From Betaproteobacteria bacterium (lineage in GTDB: Bacteria > Pseudomonadota > Gammaproteobacteria > Burkholderiales > Casimicrobiaceae), in NCBI GenBank assembly GCA_013298765.1, contig JAAFJA010000003.1:124001-188000 (forward strand): 64,000 nt of DNA, written 5' to 3'. Below, piece by piece: positions 9,121-18,480 of the stretch (positions within the stretch are counted from its first letter, which is position 1; each line of letters opens with the position of its first letter). Under the pieces are notes generated by a model that saw only the letters and a list, made by a program, of their open reading frames with translations, was not told the origin of the DNA and did no database searches. The position numbers were made by a program, and so were the translations under genes.

Positions 9121-10620
9121 ATGGTTGCTCTTGCCGCCGCTTCTCAGTATCAAGAACTCGCCGCACTCTTTACGCGTCTTTACCGGTTTAGGCATCTCGG
9201 CTCGATCGTTGGCTGGGATCACTCCGCGATCATGCCCAAAAAAGGCAACGAAGCGCGCGCTGCTGCTCTGGCCGAGCTCGGTGTTTTGATGCACAACCTT
9301 CTCACAGATGCGAGCCTAAAAGGCAAGCTCGCAGCCGCTGAGCAAGAAGATCTCAAACCCGTCGAGCGTGCCAATCTTCGCGAAATGCGTCGAAGCTGGG
9401 AAAGCGCGAATCTGCTGCCTGCCAAACTCGTTGAAGCGATGTCGTTGGCAAGTTCAAAGTGTGAGCATGCTTGGCGCGAACAACGCCCCGCAAACGATTG
9501 GAGAGGCCTCGCATCAAATTTGAAAGAAGTCGTTCGCCTCTCGCGCGAACAGGCACGATTGCTGGCCGCAGAAAAATCCTCTTCGCCGTATGACGCGCTG
9601 ATGGATCAGTATGAGCCGGGGATGACCTCCAAAAAAGTGGAGGCCATTTTTGCCGACGTGAAGACATGGCTTCCCGCGTTGATTGCCAAAGCGCAGCATA
9701 AACAGGCGAGCGAATCCGTTATCAAACCCGTTGGCCCGTTTGCAACCGAGAAGCAAAAGGCACTCGGCCTCGCCGTTATGCAACATCTGCAGTTTGATTT
9801 TGATGGCGGCCGCCTTGATGTAAGCGCGCATCCCTTCTGTGGCGGCGTACCGGAAGACGTGCGCATTACCACACGCTATCGCGAAGATGATTTCGCGCAA
9901 TCGCTCATGGGCATCGTGCATGAAACGGGACATGCGCGCTACGAACAGAATTTGCCGCGTCACCTGGTTGATCAGCCGGTGGGTGTTGCGCGATCGATGG
10001 GGATTCACGAAAGCCAATCACTTTCATTCGAGATGCAGCTCGGGCGTTCTAAGCCGTTTCTCTCGCTCATCGCGCCGCTCGTGCGCGAGCATTTAGGCGA
10101 TCAGCCCGCGTTCTCAGCAGACAACCTCGCCCTCCTCTACACCCGAGTGAAACCAGGCTTTATCCGTGTTGATGCCGATGAAGCCTGCTATCCGGCGCAC
10201 ATCATCCTTCGATTTGAAATCGAGCGCGCACTGATTGATGGAGAAATCGAAGTCGAAGACATCCCATCGCTTTGGGATGAAAAGATGACGCGCTATCTAG
10301 GCGTTGAAACCAAAGGTAACTTCACCGATGGACCGATGCAGGACATTCATTGGCCAGCCGGGCTGTTTGGCTATTTCCCGAGCTACACGTTAGGCGCAAT
10401 GTACGCTGCGCAATACTTTGCAAACATTCGCAAGCAGCATCCTAATCTTGATGAACGCATCGCAAAGGGCGATCTTGCGCCGATCTTTGACTGGCTGCGC
10501 GACAACATCTGGAGCAAGGCAAGCGAGCTCGAAACCGATGAGCTCGTGATGCAAGCGACGGGCGAAGCGCTCAATCCGGCGCATTTCCGCGCTCATCTAG
10601 AGGCGCGCTATCTCAGCTAG
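9121..10620 (+). CDS. Carboxypeptidase Taq family metallopeptidase (M32)
   Basis: A cytoplasmic zinc carboxypeptidase of 499 residues that removes C-terminal amino acids. All four family signatures are visible in order: the zinc-binding HETGH near residue 266, HESQS near 296, IRVDADE near 347 and GPMQDIHWPAGLFGYFP near 403. The start is placed at the ATG at 9121; a TTG at 9106 would add five residues with no better ribosome site. It is a single gene, divergent from rsmB and convergent with phoU, with a perfect 18-bp palindrome between it and phoU. Confidence 0.95.
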   Translation: MVALAAASQYQELAALFTRLYRFRHLGSIVGWDHSAIMPKKGNEARAAALAELGVLMHNLLTDASLKGKLAAAEQEDLKPVERANLREMRRSWESANLLPAKLVEAMSLASSKCEHAWREQRPANDWRGLASNLKEVVRLSREQARLLAAEKSSSPYDALMDQYEPGMTSKKVEAIFADVKTWLPALIAKAQHKQASESVIKPVGPFATEKQKALGLAVMQHLQFDFDGGRLDVSAHPFCGGVPEDVRITTRYREDDFAQSLMGIVHETGHARYEQNLPRHLVDQPVGVARSMGIHESQSLSFEMQLGRSKPFLSLIAPLVREHLGDQPAFSADNLALLYTRVKPGFIRVDADEACYPAHIILRFEIERALIDGEIEVEDIPSLWDEKMTRYLGVETKGNFTDGPMQDIHWPAGLFGYFPSYTLGAMYAAQYFANIRKQHPNLDERIAKGDLAPIFDWLRDNIWSKASELETDELVMQATGEALNPAHFRAHLEARYLS

Positions 10621-10664
10621 CGCGGGTGCGGAGGAAAGCCTCGACACGCGCATCACTACTACAA

Positions 10665-10682
10665 GCTGAACCGCGGTTCAGC
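10665..10682. terminator. Palindrome between convergent genes
   Basis: GCTGAACCGCGGTTCAGC is a perfect 18-bp palindrome, followed by a further partial copy CGGTTCAGC. It lies between the convergent M32 peptidase and phoU genes. It has no T-run, so it may be a bidirectional hairpin or a protein-binding site rather than a classic terminator. Confidence 0.4.
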
Positions 10683-10692
10683 TCGGTTCAGC

Positions 10693-11361
10693 CTAGCCGC
10701 CGTGCCGTGGGTCTTTCCCTTGAACGATGTGAATCACGTATTCGCTGAGGTTCTTGGTGTGATCAGCAACGCGCTCGGCGGCTTTTGCTAAGAACGCGAT
10801 CTCAATGCCTGCGCCAATGGTGCGCGGGTCTTCAAGGGTGTAGGTCACGATGAGGCGCATGATGCGTTCAAACTCTTCGTCGACCGCCTTGTCCCGTCCA
10901 ATCACCTCGCCTGCGGCAATCACATCGAGTCGAGCAAACGCGTTAAGCGTTTCTTTGAGCATGTCCTGAACCAAGACGCCGATGTGTTTCACCTCGTTCA
11001 AGCGCAGCGATTGGAATCGCTCATTGGCTTGGAATTGCTTGGCGCGTTCTGCGATTTTCTTGATCTCATCGCCAATCCGCTCGATATCGCCTGCGGCTTG
11101 CATCGTGCAAAGAATCTGGCGCAGGTCAACGGCCGCGGGCTGGCGCTTGGCGATGATTTCCATGCCTTTGCGATCAATATCCATCTGCAGCGAATTGACC
11201 TTTTTGTCTTCGCGCGAGACCGCCTCAACTAGCTCAGAATCATTCGTTGCGATGGCACGCATGGCGCGCTCCATTTGCGCCTCCACAATGCCACCCATCG
11301 CGAGCAAACTGCTGCGCAAATCTTCTAGTTCGAGTTCGAATTGCTTGGAGGTGTGTTCCAT
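10693..11361 (-). CDS. phoU: Phosphate signalling regulator PhoU
   Basis: A 222-residue all-helical cytoplasmic protein with two PhoU repeats (about 1-110 and 115-215). It links the Pst transporter to the PhoR/PhoB two-component system and keeps the Pho regulon off when phosphate is plentiful. It starts MEHTSKQFELELEDLRSSLL, typical for the family. It is the last gene of pstSCAB-phoU, 43 bp after pstB. PhoB and PhoR are not in the window. Confidence 0.97.
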   Translation of the reverse strand: MEHTSKQFELELEDLRSSLLAMGGIVEAQMERAMRAIATNDSELVEAVSREDKKVNSLQMDIDRKGMEIIAKRQPAAVDLRQILCTMQAAGDIERIGDEIKKIAERAKQFQANERFQSLRLNEVKHIGVLVQDMLKETLNAFARLDVIAAGEVIGRDKAVDEEFERIMRLIVTYTLEDPRTIGAGIEIAFLAKAAERVADHTKNLSEYVIHIVQGKDPRHGG

Positions 11362-11404
11362 AAAAACTTTCTAATCGATTCGGTTTCGTTTGAATCGAGC
11401 TATA

Positions 11405-12220
11405 TCAACCAAAGCGACCGGTGATGTAATCCTCGGTGCGCTTGTCTTTGGGTTTCACGAAAATTTCAGCCGTTGGCGTGAATTCGATCAATTCGCCGAG
11501 ATACATGTACGCCGTGTGCTGTGAAACACGTGCGGCTTGCTGCATGTTGTGTGTGACGATGACGATGGTGTAATCATCGCGTAATTCGCTGATGAGTTCT
11601 TCGATTCGAGCGGTTGAGATCGGATCGAGCGCCGATGTGGGCTCATCGAGTAGCAGCACCTCAGGCTTAACCGCGATGCCGCGCGCAATACACAGACGCT
11701 GTTGTTGGCCACCAGAGAGCGACAACCCGCTTTGCGAGAGCTTGTCTTTGACTTCGCCCCAAAGCGCCGCTTTTTTCAGCGCCCATTCCACGCGGTCATC
11801 CATGTCGCTTTTTGAAAGCTTTTCGTAGAGCTTCACACCGAAGGCGATGTTGTCGTAGATCGACATCGGAAACGGTGTTGGCTTCTGGAACACCATTCCG
11901 ATCTGCCCGCGAAGTGCGTTTAAGTCTTGTTTCGGATCGAGTACGTTCGCGCCATTGAAGATGATCTCGCCCTCTGCGCGCTGCCCAGGATAGAGCGAGT
12001 ACATGCGGTTGAGCGTTCGCAGTAGTGTGGATTTTCCGCACCCCGAAGGTCCGATGTAGGCGGTCACCTGACGCTCGGGAATTTCCATCGAAATGTTGCG
12101 CAATCCCTGGAATGATCCATAGAAGAAGTTGAGATTCTTAATCGCAATCTTCGTCACCGCGTTTGTTTTTGGCGCCTCTTTCGCTGCGTCGCCAAGGCTT
12201 ACTTGAAAAGACATATGCAA
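11405..12220 (-). CDS. pstB: Phosphate ABC transporter ATPase PstB
   Basis: The ATPase that powers high-affinity phosphate import. The 271 residues contain Walker [10 protein letters not shown] near 60, the Q-loop [10 protein letters not shown], the ABC signature LSGGQQQR near 170 and Walker [13 protein letters not shown] near 190, with the switch histidine in IVTHNM. An ATG at 12214, two codons in, is an alternative start. It follows pstA by 8 bp and precedes phoU in the operon. Confidence 0.98.
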   Translation of the reverse strand: MHMSFQVSLGDAAKEAPKTNAVTKIAIKNLNFFYGSFQGLRNISMEIPERQVTAYIGPSGCGKSTLLRTLNRMYSLYPGQRAEGEIIFNGANVLDPKQDLNALRGQIGMVFQKPTPFPMSIYDNIAFGVKLYEKLSKSDMDDRVEWALKKAALWGEVKDKLSQSGLSLSGGQQQRLCIARGIAVKPEVLLLDEPTSALDPISTARIEELISELRDDYTIVIVTHNMQQAARVSQHTAYMYLGELIEFTPTAEIFVKPKDKRTEDYITGRFG

Positions 12221-12228
12221 TCCTGTTG

Positions 12229-13122
12229 TTACTTATTCTTCTGCCGGAATACCGTGCGCGCCAGAATGTTGAGGGCAAGCACGACGAGCGTGATTAAAAG
12301 TGCTCCGGCCCACGCGAGCCGTTGCCACTCTTCATAAGGGCTCATCGCAAACTGGAAAATCACCACGGGTAGGTTGGCCATCGGCGCGCTCATATCAGTG
12401 CTCCAGAACTGATTGTTCAAAGAGGTGAACAGCAGAGGCGCTGTTTCGCCGGAAACGCGTGCCAGCGCCAAAAGAACTCCAGTGATTACGCCACCCTTTA
12501 CAGCACGGAGCGTAACCATCGTGACCACACGCCACTGCGGTGCCCCGAGCGCAATTGCGGCTTCGCGCATGCTGTTCGGCACGAGTAACAGCATCGTTTC
12601 GGTAGTTCGAACAACTACAGGCACCGCAATGATTGCGAGCGCAACAGCACCGGCCCAGCCGGAGTATTGCTTGAAGCGCGCGACGATCAACGCGTAAACG
12701 AAAAGGCCAATGACAATTGAGGGCGCCGAGAGAAGAATGTCATTCACAAAGCGCGTCACCTTTGCGATCGCACTCTCACGACCAATCTCGGCGAGATAAA
12801 TGCCGGCCATGATTCCGATGGGCGTCGCGATAAAGATCGCAGCACCCACAATCATCACGGAGCCAAATATCGCGTTTGCCAAGCCTCCATCGGAGCCCGG
12901 TGGGGGCGTCATTTGCGTGAAGAGTGCTGGACCAAACGCAGCAAGGCCTTTGCTGGCTAGCGTAAAGAGAATCCAAAGCAAGAACACCATGCCAAACGCC
13001 ATTGCGGCGATCGAAACAGCCAGGTTAAATCTATTGACCCATACTCGACGTCGGTAGATTGGATTGTCTGGTGTTGCAAGCGATTGGGTTGGAATCGATG
13101 AGGGGGCTTCTCGGGTGCTCAT
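12229..13122 (-). CDS. pstA: Phosphate ABC transporter permease PstA
   Basis: An inner-membrane subunit of the Pst phosphate importer, 297 residues with about six membrane segments. The binding-protein-dependent permease loop ([19 protein letters not shown]) lies in the second half and docks PstB. The start ATG at 13122 overlaps the pstC stop as ATGA, so translation is probably coupled. The first 35 residues are a soluble, Ser/Thr/Pro-rich cytoplasmic tail. Confidence 0.97.
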   Translation of the reverse strand: MSTREAPSSIPTQSLATPDNPIYRRRVWVNRFNLAVSIAAMAFGMVFLLWILFTLASKGLAAFGPALFTQMTPPPGSDGGLANAIFGSVMIVGAAIFIATPIGIMAGIYLAEIGRESAIAKVTRFVNDILLSAPSIVIGLFVYALIVARFKQYSGWAGAVALAIIAVPVVVRTTETMLLLVPNSMREAAIALGAPQWRVVTMVTLRAVKGGVITGVLLALARVSGETAPLLFTSLNNQFWSTDMSAPMANLPVVIFQFAMSPYEEWQRLAWAGALLITLVVLALNILARTVFRQKNK

Positions 13123-14120
13123 GTGCGACTGCCTTCTTTTTTCGAGAGGCTGGTAAGCATCCAGCGTGAAAGTGCGAGAACGAGGAACGAAAGAAAGAAG
13201 AGCATCAGCCCAAGCGTGATCAGCGCGGACAGGTGATTTGGGTCAGACGCCTCGTTGAATTCGTTGGCGAGAGAAGACGCGATCGAGTTACCCGCGTCAA
13301 ACAACTGTAGCGAAATGTTGTAAGCGTTACCAATCACAAATGTGACTGCCATGGTCTCTCCCAATGCACGTCCCAGCCCCAGCATGATGCCGCCGATGAC
13401 GCCAGCTTTTGTGTAAGGCAACACAACATTCCACATGACCTCCCACGTAGTAGCGCCGAGGCCATAAGCCGACTCTTTCAAAATCGGTGGTGTCGTTTCG
13501 AAGACGTCACGCATGACCGATGCGATGAAAGGGATCACCATGATGGAAAGAATCAAGCCAGCCGTGAAGACACCGATGCCCATTGGGGGCCCCTGAAAGA
13601 TCGTGCCAATGATGGGAAGCTTTCCCAAAGTCGCCGAAATGCTCGGTTGAAGTTCAGCGAGGATCGGTGAAAGGATAAATAAGCCCCACATGCCGTAGAT
13701 GATCGATGGGATCGCTGCTAACAGCTCTACCGCTGTACCGAGCGGTCGCTTGAGCACCGGAGGGCACATTTCAGTAAGAAAGATCGCGATACCAAAGCTC
13801 ACCGGCACGCCGATTACAAGCGCAATAGTGGCCGTAATGAGTGTGCCCCAAAGCGGCGCCATTCCGCCGTACAGGTTTCGCACCGGATCCCAAACATCGG
13901 TGACGAAGAAACGGGGGCCCGATTGTGTCAACGTCAGCCAAGAGCCGATGAAAAGCGAGGCGATGATGCCAGCAAGCGTAGCCAGAACCAGGAGTGCAAA
14001 AAACTGGGTGCTCCGATGGAAAAGCGCGTCTTGAAACGCGAAGCTCGATGCACTGGCGGACTTCTTTGCAGCAATCGTCGTTGGTGACGTTGCTTCGTGG
14101 GTGGTAGAGAGCCCTGTCAT
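13119..14120 (-). CDS. pstC: Phosphate ABC transporter permease PstC
   Basis: The second permease of the Pst importer, 333 residues with about six membrane segments after a cytoplasmic N-terminus of about 35 residues. The EAA-type loop ([21 protein letters not shown]) is clear. It is followed by pstA with a 4-bp overlap and separated from pstS by a 73-bp gap containing a strong hairpin, which may allow more pstS than permease message. Confidence 0.97.
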   Translation of the reverse strand: MTGLSTTHEATSPTTIAAKKSASASSFAFQDALFHRSTQFFALLVLATLAGIIASLFIGSWLTLTQSGPRFFVTDVWDPVRNLYGGMAPLWGTLITATIALVIGVPVSFGIAIFLTEMCPPVLKRPLGTAVELLAAIPSIIYGMWGLFILSPILAELQPSISATLGKLPIIGTIFQGPPMGIGVFTAGLILSIMVIPFIASVMRDVFETTPPILKESAYGLGATTWEVMWNVVLPYTKAGVIGGIMLGLGRALGETMAVTFVIGNAYNISLQLFDAGNSIASSLANEFNEASDPNHLSALITLGLMLFFLSFLVLALSRWMLTSLSKKEGSRT

Positions 14121-14145
14121 TTCTTCTATTTCCTACAAATGAGAA

Positions 14146-14167
14146 GGCGCGACACGATGGTCGCGCC
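14146..14167. terminator. Hairpin between pstS and pstC
   Basis: GGCGCGAC and GTCGCGCC form a perfect 8-bp stem with a 6-base loop, 27 bases downstream of the pstS stop and inside the operon. There is no U-run. It is likely an RNA-processing or attenuation element that keeps pstS message above pstCAB. Confidence 0.5.
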
Positions 14168-14193
14168 CGAGTCGTCGAGCCTAGCTCAGAACT

Positions 14194-15231
14194 CTAGAAA
14201 ACCGCTTTGCCGGAGGCGTCAGTGATCTTTTTCCATTCTGCTTGGATCAGCGCGACGGTTGCAGGAGGAAGTGCAACGTAGTCAAGATCAGCCGCGAACT
14301 TTTGACCATTCTTGAGCGCCCATTCGAAGAAGCGCAGGGTTTGCTTGCCGTTTTCTGGTTTGTCTTGCTTTGTGTGCATCAGGATGAACGAAGCCCCAGT
14401 CATTGGCCAGCTCTTCGCGCCAGCTTGATCGGTAAGGATCAGCCCCATTCCAGGCACGCTCTTCCAATCTGCGCCAGCCGATGCAGCGGCGAACGAAGAA
14501 TCATCGGGCTGCACGAACTGACCGTCTTTGTTTCGCATTGCTATGTGGTCGAGCTTGTTCTTCTTTGCGTAAGCGTACTCAACGTAGCCGATCGAACCCT
14601 TAATGCGTTGCACATATTGTGCAACGCCTTCGTTACCTTTGCCGCCCACGCCTTCCGGCCAGCTCACTGCAGTGCCACTTCCTACTTTTGATTTCCATTC
14701 AGGCGAAATCTTCGAGAGGTAGTCAGTAAAGAGGAAAGTCGTGCCGGAGCCGTCAGAGCGGCGAACTACGGTAATAGGACCGTCGAGCTTTAACCCAGGA
14801 TTCAGGTCAGTAATCGCTTTATCGTTCCATGACTTAACTTTGCCAAGAAAAATGTCGGCAAGTACGGTACCGGTAAGTTTGAGCTCGCCGGGTTTCACAG
14901 CGTCAAGGTTGGTTACCGGAACTACACCGCCGATGATGGCTGGGAACTGTACAAGGCCGTCTTTAGCGAGGTCTTCTGCCTTCAATGGCATGTCGGTTGC
15001 GCCGAAGTCAACCGTTTTTGCCTGAATTTGTTTGATGCCACCCCCGGAGCCGATCGATTGATAGTTCATCGATACGCCGGTTGATTTCTTGTATTCATCA
15101 GCCCACTTGGAGTAGAGGGGGAACGGGAATGTCGCACCAGCGCCCGTAATCGTTTGTGCGGAGGCAGACACTGCCATACCCGCCATCAACACTGTTGCCA
15201 GTGTCGCAAGAGAATTCTTTACAGCATTCAT
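14194..15231 (-). CDS. pstS: Periplasmic phosphate-binding protein PstS
   Basis: Captures phosphate in the periplasm and delivers it to PstC/PstA. The 345-residue precursor has a signal peptide with cleavage probably after ASA near residue 25, then the family start ITGAGATFPFPLYSKW. Phosphate-contact motifs include SIGSGGG and RSDGSGTT. It is the first gene of the operon and should be PhoB-controlled. The upstream region has only one good Pho half-site (CTGTAAT, minus strand, 15328-15334), so the box is not convincing. Confidence 0.97.
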   Translation of the reverse strand: MNAVKNSLATLATVLMAGMAVSASAQTITGAGATFPFPLYSKWADEYKKSTGVSMNYQSIGSGGGIKQIQAKTVDFGATDMPLKAEDLAKDGLVQFPAIIGGVVPVTNLDAVKPGELKLTGTVLADIFLGKVKSWNDKAITDLNPGLKLDGPITVVRRSDGSGTTFLFTDYLSKISPEWKSKVGSGTAVSWPEGVGGKGNEGVAQYVQRIKGSIGYVEYAYAKKNKLDHIAMRNKDGQFVQPDDSSFAAASAGADWKSVPGMGLILTDQAGAKSWPMTGASFILMHTKQDKPENGKQTLRFFEWALKNGQKFAADLDYVALPPATVALIQAEWKKITDASGKAVF

Positions 15232-15552
15232 AATTATTCCAGTCGTATTTGTCGGAGGAGTTGTTGCCTTGGCCTGCAGTCAACGCGCAATGCCCCGGTT
15301 TCCTGTTCGTAACTATCTCAACGTTTCATTACAGGAATATTTCTTTCTCCCGCTCACGACTCGCGCGTAGCGCTCTCCCCGAGATGAAACGTAGAAGATG
15401 TAGGGTAAACCCTTTTCTGACGCTTCTTCCGCATGCGAAGTCACAAAGCCCGTCGTCCGATGAACAGCGCTACAGAGCACAAGTTTCTGCCCTATTCACA
15501 ATTCGTATAAATCGTATAAACTATTTATTCCAATTTATTCTAGGCAGGCATC
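15232..15552. promoter_or_regulatory. Divergent promoter region of pstS and the RHH protein gene
   Basis: A 321-bp gap without a credible gene. On the pstS side, CTGTAAT at 15334-15328 (minus) is one Pho-box half-site with a poor second half. On the other side, two tandem 9-mers TCGTATAAA (15503-15511 and 15512-15520) and TTTATTC repeats form an AT-rich promoter about 35-50 bp before the RHH gene. The tandem 9-mers could be its own operator, since RHH proteins often bind direct repeats. Confidence 0.45.
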
Positions 15553-15939
15553 ATGAAAAAAATACCTCTTGCTGCGGCTCCCGCAAAGAAATCACGCGTT
15601 TCCCCAGTGGCAAAGCCCGTAGCGGCGCAAAAGCCCGCAAAAAAGCCAGCAGCGTCGATTCCTAAGAAAGCTGCACCACCCGCGCAGCCACCGAAAAAGC
15701 CGGCCGCCGCAACGTTAGAGAAAGTGAAACTGGTGCGAGACAGCTTTACGCTGCCAGAAGTTGATCACGAGTTAATCAAGCGTTGTAAAAAAGCGGCTGT
15801 GGCGAGTGGGCGAGAGACAAAGAAGAGTGAAGTCGTTAGAGCGGCGATTCAAACGTTTAACGCACTCCCGCTTGAGCAGCAGCTAAAGGCTTATCAGGCG
15901 TTGTCACTGATCGCGGTGGGCCGCCCCAAATCAAAGTAG
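15553..15939 (+). CDS. Ribbon-helix-helix protein with Ala/Lys/Pro-rich arm
   Basis: A 128-residue protein in two parts. Residues 1-57 are a low-complexity arm rich in Ala, Lys and Pro with AKKP repeats, like eukaryotic histone H1 tails and bacterial AlgP/PhaF. Residues 58-128 read KLVRDSFTLPEVDHELIKRC then KKSEVVRAAIQTFNAL, matching the strand-helix-helix pattern of a ribbon-helix-helix DNA-binding fold. Small proteins of this type occur in Burkholderiales and are thought to be nucleoid-associated, but this is an inference from layout. It is divergent from pstS. Confidence 0.7.
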   Translation: MKKIPLAAAPAKKSRVSPVAKPVAAQKPAKKPAASIPKKAAPPAQPPKKPAAATLEKVKLVRDSFTLPEVDHELIKRCKKAAVASGRETKKSEVVRAAIQTFNALPLEQQLKAYQALSLIAVGRPKSK

Positions 15940-15952
15940 ATCCTTGCCGCTA

Positions 15953-16210
15953 CTAAGCGAGAGACTTTTCACAAAACCTCATCGCGACAGAGTGCCCAAT
16001 TCGCTCCACAGAGCGGGCATAAATAACGGCGCGTAAATTCGCATCGATAATAAGCGGCTGGTCCATTGCTAGCGTGCATTCGATCACCGCCTCCAGGCCG
16101 TATTCGATGACTCTTTCCACAACTTCATCTTTAAGCGGGGTTAAACCTAGCTCAAGGATCGATTCGCGCACGGCGGCGATGGTGAGCATTTCAGAACTCT
16201 GAGTCGTCAT
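15953..16210 (-). CDS. Small hypothetical protein
   Basis: I do not recognise this protein. The open frame extends to 16309, but the ATG at 16210 is preferred because it has GGAG eight bases upstream. That gives 85 residues, MTTQSSEMLTIAAVRES onward, mostly helical with leucine/isoleucine heptads and no signal peptide or cysteine cluster. It is convergent with the RHH gene (13-bp gap) and divergent from the phosphatidylserine-decarboxylase-like gene. Confidence 0.5.
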   Translation of the reverse strand: MTTQSSEMLTIAAVRESILELGLTPLKDEVVERVIEYGLEAVIECTLAMDQPLIIDANLRAVIYARSVERIGHSVAMRFCEKSLA

Positions 16211-16356
16211 AGATTTCGCTCCGTGCGTTGCGTGTGGGATGGACTGATTCGACCTAATCGTCATGCGCTCGTGTGACACTGCAATGACATCAATTTCACG
16301 ACGCTGCAATACCTGAGTCGCACACTGCGCCCATCGCCGTTAGTCATGGGCCGTCG

Positions 16357-17385
16357 ATGGTCGTGCATCAGTATGTTGAGCGGGTTCGCCGCAAAGCGAG
16401 TAACGAAACGCTTCTTGCGGATCAGGTCATCAATTTTCTTTACCACCCCTCGCGCGAGGAGCCCGGCTTCCTCCTGAACGCCTTGGCGAGCGGGACCGTT
16501 ACCAATGCGCTCGCGTACTGGCAATTCGACCGCACCCTGGTCAATGCCCAGCGCTGTATTGAATACGCGGCTCACCGAATGTTGATACGCGAATCCGAGA
16601 CGCTGACGGGCTACGCCGCAATGCGAACGCTACGCGATCTCTTCGAGCGAAAAATTCGCTATTGGGATGTGCGTCCGCTACCTGATGACGTCAGCTCAAT
16701 CGTCTCACCCGCGGACGGGAAGTTGCTGCCATTCGCTGCCTTTGAACGTGACATGTTGCCGGTCAAGTCAAAGTTCATTCGGATCGATGATCTCCTCGGC
16801 GCCGCGAATCCATGGCGTGAAAGGTTCGCGAGCACGTTGAGTCACGAGTCTCATGTAAACCACCTCGCGGGCGTAATTGTGCGGCTCACACCCGACGTCT
16901 ATCACTACACCCACGCACCGGTTTCCGGCCGAATCATTGCGCGACAAACAATTGAGGGACGTTTTCATTCCTGCAACCCTACGGCGCTTGTGCGCTTCCC
17001 GGGTTCGTATGCGCTGAACCGACGCGTGGTTACGGTATACGACACTGATGTGGATTGCGGCACCAGTGTAGGTAAGGTCGTGCAGGTGGACGTCGCAGCA
17101 ATGATGATCGGCGAAATCCAGTCACGCTATAGCGAGCGGCGGTACGAGGCACCTCGCTCGTTGAATGCAGGTGATTTCGTAGTCCGTGGCTCCCCCGTAT
17201 CCATGTTCAGGCCAGGCAGCAGTACGAGCATCGTGCTCTGGGACGGCACGCGAGCATCGCTTTCCTGCGAGCTGATCGCAAACGCTGCCCGGTCCGATCT
17301 GCGCAGTCGATTTTCGGATTGGCTCGGGAAGCCTTGGGTCGAGACGCAAGTCTTGGTTCGACAGTCCATAGCCGAGCGAACTTAA
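16357..17385 (+). CDS. Phosphatidylserine decarboxylase-like protein
   Basis: A 342-residue member of the family that decarboxylates phosphatidylserine to phosphatidylethanolamine with a self-made pyruvoyl cofactor. Recognisable pieces are SPADGKLLPF near residue 115, LTPDVYHYTHAPVSG near 175, FPGSYALNRRVV near 220 and the self-cleavage region MFRPGSSTSIVLWDG near 290, where GSS stands where GST is usual. The N-terminal 100 residues are a helical extension seen in divergent members. It leads a three-gene cluster with an Lgt-like gene (21 bp later) and a periplasmic binding protein. The substrate may not be ordinary phosphatidylserine. Confidence 0.75.
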   Translation: MVVHQYVERVRRKASNETLLADQVINFLYHPSREEPGFLLNALASGTVTNALAYWQFDRTLVNAQRCIEYAAHRMLIRESETLTGYAAMRTLRDLFERKIRYWDVRPLPDDVSSIVSPADGKLLPFAAFERDMLPVKSKFIRIDDLLGAANPWRERFASTLSHESHVNHLAGVIVRLTPDVYHYTHAPVSGRIIARQTIEGRFHSCNPTALVRFPGSYALNRRVVTVYDTDVDCGTSVGKVVQVDVAAMMIGEIQSRYSERRYEAPRSLNAGDFVVRGSPVSMFRPGSSTSIVLWDGTRASLSCELIANAARSDLRSRFSDWLGKPWVETQVLVRQSIAERT

Positions 17386-17406
17386 TTTCTATGTAGGGAG
17401 ATGCTT

Positions 17407-18480
17407 ATGAACGAACTGTTCACCATCGAGCTGGGAATCGTGCTGCTGGCCTTTCTCGGCATCTCGATCTTTCGTTGGGCGTTCAAAACGCTTACGCGTG
17501 AGGGCTGGCAGATTGCCCTCGCGGTTCCGCTACGCACCTCATCACAGATGAATCGTTTTTGGCCCGCCATTAACTTCACGTTCTATGGTGTGATCTCGGG
17601 CTTAGCGTACGGGATTGCGGTCGCCTTGTTCATTTTTCTCGTAGGCGCCTACAAGCAACCTGTGGCAAGTGCCGCGCTTTTCGCAACTCTCTTGCTCGCT
17701 GTAGGAATTCCCGCTTCAAAATGGGTCGCACGTTGGGTTGAAGGCATCCCGGGCCACACCATTGGCGGCGCGCTATTTGCGGTACTCGTGAGCGCAATTC
17801 CTGCGCTAAGCATCACGAAGTGGCTCACTGAAGCGCTTGCATGGCCAGCATTCGACGCAGGCGTCGTAATCGCTGCCGCATGTATTGCTTATGTGTTGGG
17901 TGAAGCCATTGGCCGCCTCGCGTGTTTGTCGTTTGGATGCTGTTACGGGCGACCCCTCTCGCAATGCACCTCGTTGCAGAAAGCCCTTTACTCGCGCTTC
18001 ACTGACACCTATCGCGGCCGCTTCAAAAAAATCGCTTACGCCGGCGGCCTAAACGATCAGCCAGTCATTGCGGTTCAGTCGATCGCATGCGCGGTTTTAT
18101 TTGTGCTTTTCCTGCTCGCCCTATGGATGTTTTGGAAGGGTCATATCGCTGCCAGTATCGTGACTGCCCTGGGCGGCTCGCAGCTTTGGCGGGTGTATTC
18201 CGAGCAACTGCGCGCTGATTTTCGTGGTCGCGATGGATTCACCCATTATCAGGCCATGGCAATCGTAGGCGCACTTTTATCCACTGCGTTTGCTTGGTTT
18301 TACGGCCAAGCTGCGCCATCCGCGTTTGCATCCGCTTATGCCGGGTGGCGTGCCGTGACCCAGAGCGAAGTCATCGTTGCTTCGCAGTTGTTGGCTGTGC
18401 TTATCGTCCTCTTCATGGGGCGTAGCTCGGTGACCTCCTCCCGCTTAGAAATGTTGCTGCATGAACCCCAAAAAAGATAG
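17407..18480 (+). CDS. Prolipoprotein diacylglyceryl transferase-like membrane protein
   Basis: A polytopic membrane protein of 357 residues with about seven hydrophobic segments. The motif EAIGRLACLSFGCCYGRPLS near residue 180 and the later SQLWRVYSEQLRADFRGRDGFTHYQ match the layout of the Lgt family, which moves diacylglycerol from phosphatidylglycerol onto lipoproteins. It diverges from housekeeping Lgt, so it is probably a paralogue with another lipid substrate. The ATG at 17407 is chosen over 17401 because AGGGAG ends 6 bases before it. It overlaps the next gene by 20 bp. Confidence 0.65.
   Translation: MNELFTIELGIVLLAFLGISIFRWAFKTLTREGWQIALAVPLRTSSQMNRFWPAINFTFYGVISGLAYGIAVALFIFLVGAYKQPVASAALFATLLLAVGIPASKWVARWVEGIPGHTIGGALFAVLVSAIPALSITKWLTEALAWPAFDAGVVIAAACIAYVLGEAIGRLACLSFGCCYGRPLSQCTSLQKALYSRFTDTYRGRFKKIAYAGGLNDQPVIAVQSIACAVLFVLFLLALWMFWKGHIAASIVTALGGSQLWRVYSEQLRADFRGRDGFTHYQAMAIVGALLSTAFAWFYGQAAPSAFASAYAGWRAVTQSEVIVASQLLAVLIVLFMGRSSVTSSRLEMLLHEPQKR

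Noticed and set aside
15316-15334. Pho box before pstS
   Set aside because: Only CTGTAAT is good; the second unit CGTTGAG matches poorly, so it is noted but not called.
16261-16575. 104-codon minus-strand frame opposite the Psd-like gene
   Set aside because: It overlaps the start of a well-supported gene and has no family or ribosome site.
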